Shown here: piece after piece, positions 1-12,420 of the stretch
How positions within the stretch are numbered: position 1 is the first letter of the stretch
How the letters are laid out: every line of letters starts with the position of its first letter
Assembly (NCBI GenBank): GCA_001414345.1
Contig: LLCB01000020.1
Location: 124,001-188,000, forward strand
Length of the DNA: 64,000 bases
Direction: 5' to 3'
DNA from: Hymenoscyphus infarciens
Lineage: Eukaryota; Ascomycota; Leotiomycetes; Helotiales; Helotiaceae
Program-made: the position numbers and the translations under genes
The notes under the pieces: generated by a model
Told to the model about the DNA's origin: nothing
Database searches by the model: none
What the model saw: only the letters and a program-made list of their open reading frames with translations

Positions 1-3000
1 AGCTAAATTATTAGTTCTAAGATTACTCTAAAGATAAGTAGGATTAATATATAGAATAATATTATTAATAACTTAAGAAAAAGTATAAAGATACTTTTAA
101 GAAAAAGAGCTTTAACTATAACGTCTAGTAATATATTTTAAATATAGAAGAGCTTTATAATAATTTAAATATTAACTAATTAAAAGAGATATTTATTATT
201 AATAACCTTCTATCTCTTAATATTAAGCTAGATAATAATATTTAATAATTCGTTACCTCTTATAGTACTATTAATACTATTAATACTAAATAGATTATTT
301 CTAAATTAGCTAACGCCTCTTTTATCTATTTAATAACTAAGGATATTTAAGAGGACTATAAGAATAAGGAATATAAGACTCTTATATAATATAGTACTAA
401 AAGATACGAGAAGACTAAATTCTTTAGTATTATAATTAATACTAGTACTACTAAATACTCTACTATTAGATATAACTAATTCCTAGTATATAATAACCTT
501 ATATATAAATTACTACTATTACTAAATAGTGGCTTTATAGTTACCTTTGGAATTAGTAATACTTAATCTATTAGAAAGGTAAAAATAATAACTTCTATTA
601 GTATTATTAACTTCTATATATACTAGTCTAATACTCTATTTTTACTTTCTATTAAAGATATAGACTAACTAGGAGTATTCTATAATAATATTAAGGACCT
701 TCTTATTAGAAAGTATAAAGGTAAAAAGGAAGTTTTCTTAGTAATCTACTAATTTAGCTATCTCTTCCTATTATAGGATAGAGCTATTACTACTTATATA
801 TAATAATTCCTAAGCTTACTTATAAACATTAAGCTTATATATCTCTATTAACGATTTAGCTATCTATCTATTACTAGATTATTAATGCTTTTAGAGTATA
901 CTAGAAAAGACTTTAATTCTAAAGTACTTAACTATCTAACTAAATTCTATAAATTTTATTAAAAGTATAAGAAGTTCTTTAGTTGATTTAAATTTACTCT
1001 ATATAATAATAAGATAGACTTTAACTTTATAGTTATTATAGATATTATATATATTAAAGAAAGCCTATTATTATATATTATTAACCTAGCTACCTACTTC
1101 TAAGCTAGTTATTAGTTAAGAAATATAACTTTAAAGTATATATTTAAGAAGTTTCTTAAATATTAGGTTAATACTTACTTAAGACCCCTAGTAATAATTG
1201 TTACTAATACTAGTAAGAATCTTATAAGTAAGGAATTTATCTAATAAGTAAGAGCTATAAGAATAACTATTATGTCTATACTTATAAAGGTATATAATTT
1301 AATTAGAATTATTAAATAATATTATAAACTAATTCGTCGAGCCTATTAAATATTTAAAGAAGCCTATCTAGACCTTACTAAGAATATACTTTTATAGATA
1401 GCTTTTAAGGTAATTAATAATACTACTAGCCTAGATAGCCTTATCTTTATACTTCTTATTTTTAGAGTATATACTTATATATTAGATAATAATGCTCTAT
1501 CTCCTAAAATAGCCTAAAGAGCTATAATATATAATAAAGCTTAAGATAAGATATAGAAGATATAAGTAAAAAGACAAGTTAATAATACTCTAAATACTTA
1601 GAATAGTTCTAATAAGAATCACCTATATAATTTACTTTTAAATTCTAACGTCCTTATTTAGTAAGAAAAGAGTAAATAGACTAGACCTTTTAAATTAATT
1701 AGTATTAATAATAAGGAGTATATTATCGAATTACCTAGTAGACCTACTAAATTTAGATCTACGGTTATAAAGCCTTATTATTCTCTTCTCTTATAGTATA
1801 GAGATCCTATTCTAGATAGAGATTAGCTAGCTAAGGATACTAATTAAGAAGTATAATAATTCGAGGACTTAGAATTAGAAATAGACCTTAATACTCTACT
1901 ACTATCTCCTATAGTAATATACTCTTAATTAATACTAGTTCTAATTCTTAAACTGATTCTATTAACTATACTACTAAAGTAAAAGAGAGGACGACTACTA
2001 AAGAATCTAAAAGTCCCTTTCTAATTCCTAGAATACCTTAATCTTATTAATACTTATATATTTAAAGCTAGTATATCTAAGATCTTTATTTAAAGTAAGG
2101 TTAATAAAAAGGAACGTTTTATTTAATATAATAAGAATATCTCTAAGACTTTATATTCTATTAAATTAAATAGTATATAAGAAGGTATATATATTAGTAT
2201 ACGCTAATCTAAATTTAAGAGCCTTATTAATAGAGGTATACTTAAAATAATCACTTATAACTAACTTCTAAAAAAGGCTAGAATATTTAAATCTAAATTT
2301 ATTAACACTATTAAATTCCCTAGTATAGTATAAGCTATAGAAAAGTTAAGATTAGTAATCTAAGGATTTAATAATAATAGTAAAAAGGTTATCTTTACTT
2401 AATTACCTACGATCTAATATATAAGCTAAAGACTTATTATTACTCTTTTTATTATATCTTATTAATAATTTAGCCTCTTTTTAAAAGACATTTCCTAGGC
2501 TTATATATAGTCTATTACCTAATTAGAATAATAAATTTTTACCTATCTACTAAAGAATAAAGAATAGTAGAAGAGAATTATCTAAGAAGTAATAAGACCT
2601 CTTTATAGTATTATAAAAGCTAGAAACTATTAGTTTAATATCTACTAAAAGTATTACTTAAAAGTACTTTAAATAAAAGAATTAATATATAATTCTTACC
2701 TTTTATATATTAATAAGGAATAATACTTTAGTATTATAAGTCTTTAAACTAATAATACTCTTATTCTTATTAATAAAAGATTTATTAATAATAAGGAATT
2801 AAAGCTTAAAAAAGCTAAATTCACTACTAAGGACTATAAGGAATTAACTAAGAACTATCTACTTAAATTTAATAGAGGTAAAATTATAATTAATTTCTTA
2901 GACTCGCTTAATCCTAAGATTATACTTATCTAGGATTATTCTAAGAATATCAAATTAGTAAGTATTAAGCCTACTAATCTTAAAAGCTCTTATAGTATAA

Positions 3001-3800
3001 TTCGATCAAAGGCTTCTATAAAAGAGTAATATGTTATATAACGTGTTTATAAAGCCTATATAGCTATAGTATTATAACTAAAAGCTGTTTTCGATTTATT
3101 AACTACTATCTAAATAGTCGACCTCTAAAAGGAAGATATCGACGCTCTTAATAAGAGACTTTAATAGTAAATCGACAATCTTAATAAAAGACTTACTTAT
3201 ATAGAATTAAATCTAGAAAATCTTAAATTAATTCTATTTATTAATTCCTCTTTTACTAATAATAAGAATTATACTTTATAAATTAGATACGTTCTTATAC
3301 TAGTAGATAAATATAATAAAGCTAATATCTTATACTAGTTATTTATAAAGTATAAAAGAGTTACTTATAGTATTTTAGCTTCTAAGTTATATACTTTAAA
3401 CGAAGGATTCGACATCGCTAATACTATTAAATTAATAATTAAGCTTATTCTTAATTAATCGGTTCTACTTATAATTTATACTAATTCTAAGTTAATTTAT
3501 AACTATCTTATAAGACTTAGTACTACTAAGGAAAAGAGACTAATAATCGATATTATAAGACTTTAATAAGTATATAAATGTTAAGAGATCTATAATATTA
3601 AATAGATTAATAATATAAGTAATTCTACGAATACTATAACTAAATCTAAGTCTTATAACGCTTTAAAGAATCTTATTAATACTAATAGATTAAAAGTAAA
3701 AGTAATAGAATAGATAGAATATAGAGAAGATAGGTATATAAGAAACATAGATAAATAAGCGAGAATAGATAGGTAGAATAGAGTATTCTAATTAGCTAGA
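1..3800 (+). mobile_element. RIP-inactivated Ty1/copia retrotransposon (pol part, 5' end outside window)
   Basis: AT-rich, TA-dense DNA full of stop codons. One frame (codons starting at positions divisible by 3) still reads as copia pol in the order integrase, reverse transcriptase, RNase H. Integrase lies near 1014-1560 (IIDIIYI, then TNTSKNL, then LIRRAY). Reverse transcriptase is near 2000-2900, with TNNTLILINKRF from 2748 and KKAKFTTKDYKELTK after it. RNase H is near 3050-3720 (AYIAIVL, EDIDALNKRL, LASKLYTLNEGFDIANTIK). The domain order defines copia rather than gypsy. The frame is kept from about 1040 to at least 3060, so decay is by substitution rather than indels. Integrase Asp at 1206 reads Asn, Glu at 1314 reads Lys, and the RT DD pair at 2751-2756 reads NN, all G-to-A changes. 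The element cannot be autonomous. Its 5' LTR and gag lie outside the window or are unrecognisable. Confidence 0.85.
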
Positions 3801-5600
3801 TAGATAGAATAGAGAGCTCTTATTAGTAGATTTTATTAATCTCTTTTAATTATATTTTTAATAGTTTTTACTAATATATCTTACTTCTAAGTTACTCTAG
3901 TATTAGAACAATTATAAGGTGAATATATTAGTTCTAGTTACCTAATCGAGTAGTAGAATAAGGCCTATTTATACTCGGACCTTTATACTTATAGATAGGT
4001 ATATATAAATGAACAACTACTTTTTACGTTACCTTTTAATCTCTTAAAGAGGGATAAGAAGACTCTATTTATAACCTAGTTATACTAACACTATTTTAAA
4101 TAGAATCTATACTACTAAAAAAAAAGATTAAGACTTCTAGAGAGATAAATCTTTAAAACTTTATATATATCTTTTATCTACTCTACTATCTAGTACTTAT
4201 ATCTACTAATATATCTACTACGAGCTAAATAATTACTTAATATCTTATATTTATATCTACTAATATATATATAATAAGCTAAACGATTACTTAATATATT
4301 AAAAAACAAATAATAATATATATACTAACTTATATAAGATTCCTATTTAGAGTATCTTATTAGATATCTATATATATATATATCTATATATATATTTAAA
4401 TAATTTATATAAGCTAAATAGACTCTAAAGCTTTTATAACTTAAATTAATAATTTAAGCTTTCTAAGTACTCTCTACTAGTAAATATTAATTAATCTTAA
4501 ATCTATAATACTATCTTTTTGTGATAGCACGCTATCCTGGATTATTATATAATAGCACTATTCTGAATTGTCGGTATTCGTGAAACTGCCGATACCTCTA
4601 AGCACTGCCGATACCTCTAATACCCCTAGGCCGAGATTACGAATGACCGATACTTATGCGAGCGAAGTGCCGAAGGTATTAATATCCGATATTCATATAT
4701 AGAAGGGATTAAGGTTCAGATGTTATATATTTAGCTTTTCGAAGGTTTAGAGGTTATATATTTAGCTTTTTAGCTCTTATTATTTAGTATTAGCTATATT
4801 AGATAGAGCTTGGTTATTATTATTATTAGAACTTAGTAGCTTCCGACCTCTTATATATAGACGTTTATGTTTAGTATAGAAGAGAGATAGTTATTATTTT
4901 CTTCTATATTAGTACCTAGTATCTATATACGTTATTCTACTAAACGTAATTCTATATACCTCTTCTATAGTTATATATATTTCGTACTATTACACTTTTT
5001 TATTATTAGAAATCTTACTCTAAGTAGCTATAGTCTTAAAAATTAGCTTCAAGTATACTATATATAAGAAGCTCTTTTATATATCTCTTTCTAGTACTAA
5101 AGATCTCTTAGAGAAATCTATATCTTTTTAATAAACTAGAGTACTAGTATAGTAGTAGTAGTAGTAGATAAGAAAGAAGAATTTAGATAATAAAGTTCTA
5201 CTATTTTAAAATATAAGCTCTTATTTACTGAAATTTAGAGAGAAATATAAATATAAATATATATAGAAAATAGAAAAGAGTAAATTCCGCTAATAAGAAT
5301 ATCTCTCTTCTAATCTAAATATATATCTTTTAGTAAAAGAGGTAAATTAGTTCTTTTAAATTAATTAAAGAGCGAAATAGTTCTTTTAATTTATTAGAGA
5401 ATTAAGTAGTTAATTACTATTTACTTAATTATTATAAAAAGAAAGAGTTATTCCTATAAGTTCTCGAGATTTACTTGATAATAATAATAAAAATTTCACG
5501 AATTAAATAAGATAATAAATTTAATTTACAAAGATAGAAGAGTAGAATAGAGAGTTCTCAATTCTTCTAATAAACTAAGAATTAATAAAGTACATTCCTT
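3801..5600. other. AT-rich RIP-type sequence flanking the copia element
   Basis: Continuation of the AT-rich block with no usable reading frame. It probably contains further retroelement debris. Composition changes abruptly to normal around 5590-5640. Apart from a GC-richer island near 4510-4740 (listed separately) I see nothing assignable. Confidence 0.6.
4568..4990. repeat. Possible LTR remnant
   Basis: A GC-richer island inside the AT block opens with TGTCGGTATTCG, has a TATA-like stretch (tatatagaaggg, about 4696-4707), and may close at CTATTACA near 4990. It contains a 19-bp-spaced direct repeat of actgccgatacctctaa at 4585 and 4604. TG...CA borders and a TATA box suit an LTR. It lies over 800 bp beyond the end of pol, no flanking duplication is visible, and no second copy is in the window, so it could be a solo LTR or something unrelated. 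Confidence 0.35.
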
Positions 5601-8010
5601 CATCTTTATAATCTCATCACATCTCCATTCCTAGATGAAAAACCTATTATACGGCAACCTTATTAACAGCCGGGACATAGGTACGGCGCTTCCGCCGCCT
5701 GGTAAGAAGTAAGCCAGCTGAACCCGTAGCCTTGTATACAATGACCAACGGCCTCTCGGTAAGGCTGGAAATTAGGTCTTGTCTTGCAACAAGCTGAGGT
5801 AGAGCCATGAGCCGTGGACACGAGGGAATTTTATTTAGGAACCACGTGGGACTGGCGCCCGATGATGTAGAAGCGGCTAGAGGTCATTTCCTGGGTGGGG
5901 TATTGATGACTTTGAGGCGAGTTGAATAAAATAACAATATGAAATAAACTAAATAAAATAATAATAATGGACGAGAGGACGAGGGTGGTGAGTATGAAGA
6001 GCGGGAGGAAAATGGAGATGGAGCAAGAGAGGCGCTTAGAGATAGACTGCTTATTATGAGGTGGCATCGGAGCATATCTCGATTCTCGCATAACTGAAGG
6101 AATTGTGTAGTGAGATGAATGGATATACGAGGGCTGAGCAGAGGGTAATCAATCATTGTGTAATTCCACGAACGCACGATCGCATAACTTATGAACGTTG
6201 ATGAAGAATAAAGAGATGTTGTTCAAGGACAGCAACCCACAACCCCAAGTCCTTGACAAATAAAAATCTCGTCGCATACCTACTCGCATCCCCAAGAAAC
6301 AGCGTGACGCTCACCAAGCCCATTCCCCTTGAAATCAATCTCAAAAAAACACGATACAAAAAGTGGTACATAACATAAAACCCCGAGTCCCAAAAACTTA
6401 TTTTAAGAACAAGAAAACTGAAAAGTACAGCATGAAGCAAAAGTTTTCAAGTTGTACGGCATCACGAGAAGGTAATAAGCCGGGCGCTAGAACGGGGTCG
6501 GCTACCCTGAATCTGAGGCGCTTGATTGATCAAGCGGTCCTAAAATCCTCAAATTGGGCGCTTCAAGAAATGAATCGTGAGCGAGCCCCACTTGGAACAG
6601 CTGTCTCTGAGTATCGCATGAGTAGACCTCCTTCGGTGAGGTTTGAGGTTCTAGAGATGAGGTGTTGTGAGGAGAGGACAAGAGGGGGTTAGAGGGTCTG
6701 AGGAGAAACGACCTGCTGGATGGCCTTTTGCACTGCCACGACTGCCACAGTACACGCCAGCCCGGCCCGATGTTTCGGAGGAGGATCACGTGCCAATTCG
6801 GTGGTTGAGAGACCACGTGAGTTGATCTGATGATATGAAATCTGAACGAAAAGATGAAGGGAAAACTAGATCAGAAATGGGAATTCCGGTGAAGCAAAAA
6901 AACTAACGGCCGAAAATGGCCCCGTATGACCTTCGGAACACACCGTCTGGCATCCGGATAAATCTCACCTGCAGCTTCCTGCATCAATTGAGTGATTTTT
7001 CTGATGAGAAGCTATCCAGACCGTTCTTCCCAACCTCGTCCTTTTCCTCACGATAGCTCCCATGAAGCTTCAACATGACGTCCATCCCGTCTTTTTCTCA
7101 TCAGATTGTGGTGGAGAGCTACAGCTCTGAATGAGTCACCGTCAGATGGTGAAACGGAAGATCTCGAAACTTTTGACCACTCGGGACCAGTGAAAAGGGA
7201 CCAGACGACGATGACTCTTTCCTCGCAGATTTTGTGGAGGAGAAGGTTGTCGATGAACTGCCCTAGGTGCTTCCCCACATGCAGCGCGTGAGCTCCCGAG
7301 CCGGGGGAAGCGACGAAAATGGCGCGTCGGGGCCGACCAATGAGAAAATCGAAGTGCGATTTCGCTTAACACGAGCTAAACACGAAATAAGCGCCTGTCG
7401 ACTTCTCGACGGACACAGGACGACAGTATGGAGACACCAATGTACACAGCCTCCCTCGCCTGGGTAAAGCAGAGTCGAGGACTCTGCTTACATACTCACG
7501 CTCTACCGGCGCTTCAAGGTCGGCAAAAGGAGATTGCGGCGCGTACCTTTAAGCGCCGCTGTTGGTCTCCCGCTGGGTGCCCGCTGGTCTCGTTGAAGAT
7601 TGAGACGTCGTGCGGTTGGAACGAGAATAGCTGCGGCTCTCCAGTTTCATGGGTCATGTCATGGGTCATGGGGGAATAGCCGCCAGAACGGTCGCTAATC
7701 GCCTGGGGATGCCAAAAATACTCTTGTTACTCCAGCACGGAGCTTATACGCTTATACACACCAGACCGTCTGTACGGTGTAGGTTGGCCCAGGCCAGGCG
7801 ACACCATAAGGTGAGGTAGGTGTTGAGTTGGCGTGAGAAGGTAAAATCTGATGATGGGAATCATACGCGCTGTACCCATCGGCACTCGAAATTGCGAGCG
7901 TGTTTAGCCGTGGCAACGCGGGCGCCTCGAGTCGCGAACACGGCATTTCCAGTTTGTCATGGTGTTGTGTACGGCTACACGGGTACACACGCTTTGGAGA
8001 GACACCCTCA

Positions 8011-8038
8011 CGGTATACGGTATACGGTATACGGTATA
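8011..8038. repeat. 7-bp tandem repeat (cggtata x4)
   Basis: Four perfect head-to-tail copies of cggtata. Each unit is nearly palindromic, so the array can fold back on itself. Confidence 0.95.
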
Positions 8039-8116
8039 CACACGATGGAAAAGAAATATCAACACTGACGCGTTTAATCCCCTGCTCTTCCACCCCACCC
8101 CCATGTTCCCCCCCCC

Positions 8117-8167
8117 ATGTCTGATAGTGGAGAATGTCTGATAGTGGAGAATGTCTGATAGTGGAGA
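8117..8167. repeat. 17-bp tandem repeat x3
   Basis: Three consecutive copies of atgtctgatagtggaga starting at 8117, 8134 and 8151, preceded by a poly-C run. A simple minisatellite in the upstream region of the next gene. Confidence 0.95.
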
Positions 8168-8788
8168 GTGGAGAATCAATTATATGTACTAGCTAAATAT
8201 GACTCAGAGACGCTGCATATCGAGGTGCATGGGAGACATCCTGCACACCTGCACTAGTGGGTACTCTTCGCTTGTCGCTCTAACCCAAAACAACCATCCT
8301 ACTGCCAGCGGCTGCCCTCAAACGAACCATTTGGCCTGATGGCCTCGACCAAGAAACTGCTTCGGACTGTCAACTGTGTAAAAGACCCAGACAAACATTA
8401 ATTCTCCGCGTTTCAGGTTTCCCTTTGGACGGTGCGACCCATACCAGACCCATGATGTGCATCCGAGGATTGGGCAGTGCTGTCCGGTAATGCTCGACGG
8501 AGGATAAGTATCACTCCCTTCCTCGTCCATCTGTTGGTTTTTATTCCATTCAATATCATCAAGCTATTGATACTCTTATTAGACCTTGCTCTTGCAACGA
8601 ATCTCTTTCTTCTTTCCATTTGTCAAACGAAACATTCTTGGAGCCGGTCTCCTCCTTCCATCTAATTGCTAGTGTCTAATCGACACCCAGTCCTCACTCA
8701 TACGTCCACATTTTTGTCACGCGTAAGTGTTTTTGCTCACATCTGATTGGACCAATGCCTAACACTTTACAGTCTGGAAGTAAACAAA

Positions 8789-10465
8789 ATGTCACTCGAT
8801 TACTCCTTCTCCTTTGGAGAGACCTCGGCCGGAACCTTTTCCTTTGAAGATGCATTGAACGATGCTTCCTTCATGATGGCAAGCAACCGGTCCATGGGAC
8901 ATAGCCGGTCTAGTTCCCATGCTTCTGCTTCAATGTACTCTCAAGAATCATCTCCAGAACCCCTCAACACTGGAATGACCACCCCGGCAAGATCTCCCAT
9001 CAGACAACATGGTCCTCTATTGCTGCCCAAGATCCGTCCACAAGATCAAGAAATCCACGCTTCCCCACCAAAACGATTCAAGAGAGCTCCAAGTCATCAC
9101 ACATCCACCACAACTTTCAAGCCAACCCACACCAGAAGTTACACCAACCCAGAATCCGTCAGCTTCATGCCCCAAACCCAAGACAACTTCCCCTCCCACA
9201 CTCGTTCAATGTCCACATTATGCTCCCCAGTCCCCTTCGCACCCTCCCAAGAAAGAAGATCCTCCAGCGTAAGCCTCGATGGTCAAACGCTGGAAAAATA
9301 CGGTTTCCCGACATATAGACAAATGCCATCCTACATTCCCTCAACAACTAATTCGCAAACCGAGAACTTCATCCCCCAAAACTTCTACCAAACACCTCAA
9401 CGCACACCCTCCCCATTACAAAACAGTCTCTGCGTCGAGGAAATGACCATGTCCCCCATCGACGATGGAAACAACACCACCCTCTCAACATACCTCACAT
9501 CCCCCAACCCCGCGCCAGCACTCGTCCGACAGATCAACATCCATCTCCGGGATAGCTCAGCAAAGCATTTCTGGTGGGATATCCGACAAATCAGACCTTG
9601 GACCTCATTCAATCCAACAACCATAAATAGTGTCCCCGGTCTCTCAGCGCTTTTGAACATCAATCTCCCAACATCCACATTCCCCATCCCAGCACGCACA
9701 TCGCAAACCCCAGAAACCGAGTCGGAACTACAAAACATCTACGCCTCATTCTACGGCACAAAACTCAATGCCGCTCTCTCCCTTTCCCTCGGAAAAAGAC
9801 ATCTAATGATGCGCGCCTCAAAAAACACCACAGACCCCTCATTTATCTCGAATTACACCGACGACACCTCAGCCCTCATCTACGGTCGGGGACTCGGCCG
9901 TGTCGTTGGCCTCGTGAAATCATTCGATAGATGGAACACCGGTATGCGCGTCGAAGGCAACCACAGAAAAGTCGAGTACCTCCGCGGTCTCTCCCATCTC
10001 CACCAACACATGCGTTCCCACAACTGCCGCTACGGATTCATCATCACCGAAATCGAACTCGTGGTCGTCCGCAACGGCTCCGATTCCACACCTCACTTTG
10101 GATACCTGGAGATCCAGACTATCCAACTTAACGCGCATGACTCCACATCGGCTTCCTCTTCAAGCTTCGGAGATGAGTTCGAAAGTGATGAACCGAAACC
10201 TTTGAAGATGACTGCCCTCATGGCTTTATGGTATCTCCACATGCTAGCCCGCGACGACACGCTACCCGGACAAGTAGGCTGGAAATCCGAGATTGGAGCG
10301 CCGGCTGAGGGGACGAGACGGAAGTGTTTACCAAAGGATGAGTGGATTCCCGAGCCTCAGCTGGCTGAGAAGCGCGAGGCGAAGCGGAGTCGGGGGTGGG
10401 TTTGGCCGGAGGAGAGCGTGGGACGGAAGGAGTTGGGACGTAGGGGGGTGAGATATAGTTCCTAG
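8789..10465 (+). CDS. Conserved fungal protein of unknown function (558 aa)
   Basis: A single coding exon. A 50-nt intron (8723-8772, GTAAGT...TTTACAG, branch CTAAC) lies in the 5' leader, so I start at the ATG at 8789 rather than an upstream in-frame ATG that falls inside that intron. Residues 1-250 are Ser/Pro/Thr/Gln-rich and probably disordered, including basic PPKRFKRAP as a possible nuclear signal. Residues from about 265 to 455 form a compact domain with INIHLRDSSAKHFWWDIRQI, a KHFWWDIR-type Trp cluster, RYGFIITEIELVVVRNG and HFGYLEIQTIQL. The tail after 510 is Arg/Lys/Glu-rich. The alternating hydrophobic strands with Glu/Asp in the second half loosely recall PD-(D/E)XK-like folds, but that is speculation. 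I recognise it only as a conserved ascomycete hypothetical protein; role unknown, nuclear location inferred. Confidence 0.85.
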   Translation: MSLDYSFSFGETSAGTFSFEDALNDASFMMASNRSMGHSRSSSHASASMYSQESSPEPLNTGMTTPARSPIRQHGPLLLPKIRPQDQEIHASPPKRFKRAPSHHTSTTTFKPTHTRSYTNPESVSFMPQTQDNFPSHTRSMSTLCSPVPFAPSQERRSSSVSLDGQTLEKYGFPTYRQMPSYIPSTTNSQTENFIPQNFYQTPQRTPSPLQNSLCVEEMTMSPIDDGNNTTLSTYLTSPNPAPALVRQINIHLRDSSAKHFWWDIRQIRPWTSFNPTTINSVPGLSALLNINLPTSTFPIPARTSQTPETESELQNIYASFYGTKLNAALSLSLGKRHLMMRASKNTTDPSFISNYTDDTSALIYGRGLGRVVGLVKSFDRWNTGMRVEGNHRKVEYLRGLSHLHQHMRSHNCRYGFIITEIELVVVRNGSDSTPHFGYLEIQTIQLNAHDSTSASSSSFGDEFESDEPKPLKMTALMALWYLHMLARDDTLPGQVGWKSEIGAPAEGTRRKCLPKDEWIPEPQLAEKREAKRSRGWVWPEESVGRKELGRRGVRYSS

Positions 10466-11829
10466 TTCAAGAGGGGAAGTAGAGGGGTGGGGTGGGGTGG
10501 GGTGCCGCTGGTCGGTAGGTAGATGACGATATGATAATGCCTTTTTTGTTGTTGTTGTTGTTGCTACATGTGTTGGATGATGATGAGGTATGAGTGGGAT
10601 GGGAGTTGGTTGGGGCGAAACTTGAAAGGGAGGCTTATTAGTAATTACAATACAATACAATACAATCGTTCTCGATACTTTACTTTTTTCTCCCTTCGTC
10701 ACAAGCAAGTTCTTGGTTTGATTCTCTTTCTACCTACCATCCGCACATCGTGATAATAAACCCTTCGAGCCACGGCGGTATTTGCATTGCTGCGTTCTGG
10801 GTCCTAGAAGCTTCTTCGAACTCTTACAACTTCCCCAAAGAGAAAACATGAAGGACAGACCATGAAACTACGAGAATGCTTACACCCCCCAACTCCTGCT
10901 CAGTGCGCTCACTCACTTGAATGAATTTTTCCGATATCAAGAAGGCTTTTTTGCAAGTGCTGTACTATTACTTGTAAGTCACCTACTATACTAACAGCCG
11001 ACACTTTTTATTACTATTCAAAGGCTATCTCAAGAACACACAAACTCGTTTTATCATGTGGATTCTTACAGAAGGGGGGGGGGGGGGGGGGTGTTCATCA
11101 ATCATCGAGTTGTAAGTGCAATAATCCTTCCTCGCACTAGCGTCAAAAAATACCTTCCTCTCTTCTACTTTCCCAGTTTCCGGAAGGAGGGAAGAAGTGA
11201 TGAGGAAAGCCATGGTGCGACAGTTGTAGTATTCATGTCTGGGGATAGTTGGCTGGAAGGAATTGGAGGAACGCACGGAGAGGGCGAGGGTTGTGCTTAT
11301 TGCTTGGACTTTGACTGTGTTCTGGGGTGAGGGGGAGGCCATGTTTGCTAGAATGATTTCAGGGGGTTGGAATTAATAAACTCGGAAAAGGTGAAATTAA
11401 GAATGAAATGAAAGAAGTCTTCGTTTAAGAGAATGAGATAGGAATGTTTCTGCTGTTGTAACTTGTAGATGGTGGTGACGATAGTCTTCGTCCTCAGATG
11501 CAGATTGTGGTTCGAAATCACGAAGAGTGGGGTAGCTCTTTAGCAAACCCGCGTTACTTTGATAACAGAAGAAGATCGAAGGAAAGCCAAGAAACCAGGA
11601 AGCATACTAACACCCCTAACTTTCGGTTAAAAAAGAAAATCTCAAATCAGACAGAAGTTTAATGGCAATTCGCGAACAACTCAGATAAGTATGTACAAAA
11701 AATATAAGACAGTTTGAACGAAGAAAACGGCAGCCAAAAATACCAGAAAGCGACACATCCAACGAATACTTCCCCCAATCAGTACATTTTCGCAAATCTT
11801 GAGAAATGAGAAACTCACGTGACCCACCC
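10466..11829. other. Intergenic region
   Basis: 3' flanks of two converging genes. It contains a 15-20 bp G run near 11077 and simple caata/ttg repeats near 10550-10660. The short frames here match no family I know. Confidence 0.5.
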
Positions 11830-12420
11830 TCAAACCATTTCTCTCATCTTCTTCTCTTCCATCCCCTCAGTTTCCTTCCACATCTTCTCCCTCTTCTCCC
11901 TCATCTTCTTCTCCTCCAACCGATCCGTCTCCTCGATAACATCATCAATATCCACCAACTTCCCACTCCTTCCCTCAACACTATTATTCATCTGCTGCGT
12001 CTGCACCTGCTTCCTCTTAGCAAATACCTCCTCCCCTTTACTCTCATGTTTCCATCCCATCTTTTTCCCTCCCTCCTCCCACTCCTCATCCCCAATAATA
12101 TAAGGATTCTGACCCGAATAACCCATAACGATCACCCGCTCCACCTCCTTCATCCCATCCAGGTCGTAAAAAGCTTTTCGCACTAATTCATGCTCATGAA
12201 GATCAAAGTCTTTGAGACCTTGCTTTTTATCTTCCGTCCACCATATTACGCGCAGTTTTCCGGGGCTGTGGTGTTTGGGGACATCCCCCGTGAAGGCGGT
12301 GTAGAGGGTCGATTTTAGGGAGCTGTAGTAGGAGTAGACGTAGCCTTCTTGTTTTTGGGGGTGCGAGTCGAAGAGGATTGTTGGTTTGCCTATGTCGAAG
12401 GCGGGGGGTCTTGAACTCAT
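11830..12420 (-). CDS. Hypothetical protein (196 aa)
   Basis: The frame extends further upstream, but I choose the Met at 12420 (MSSRPPAFDIGKPTILF) because residues before it look like leader translated by chance. The N-terminal ~120 residues look globular (YSYYSSLKSTLYTAFTGDVP, LRVIWWTEDKK, VERVIVMGYSGQNPYI). The last ~60 are highly charged Glu/Lys/Arg and likely helical or coiled-coil (DDVIEETDRLEEKKMREKRE). No family recognised, no signal peptide or membrane span. The strand bias, conserved-looking core and intronless frame support a real gene, but no function can be assigned. It lies tail-to-tail with the gene at 8789. Confidence 0.6.
   Translation of the reverse strand: MSSRPPAFDIGKPTILFDSHPQKQEGYVYSYYSSLKSTLYTAFTGDVPKHHSPGKLRVIWWTEDKKQGLKDFDLHEHELVRKAFYDLDGMKEVERVIVMGYSGQNPYIIGDEEWEEGGKKMGWKHESKGEEVFAKRKQVQTQQMNNSVEGRSGKLVDIDDVIEETDRLEEKKMREKREKMWKETEGMEEKKMREMV

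Larger units (their letters stand above)
5601..8722. other. Intergenic region, no supported gene
   Basis: Normal-composition DNA with only short overlapping frames on both strands and no recognisable domain. It contains two short tandem arrays (8011 and 8117). The last ~200 bp are pyrimidine-rich and probably form the promoter and 5' leader of the gene at 8789. Confidence 0.5.

Noticed and set aside
6502..6816. 104-codon minus-strand frame and overlapping plus-strand frame in the 5.6-8.7 kb gap
   Set aside because: Both strands open over the same DNA with no recognisable motif; likely chance.
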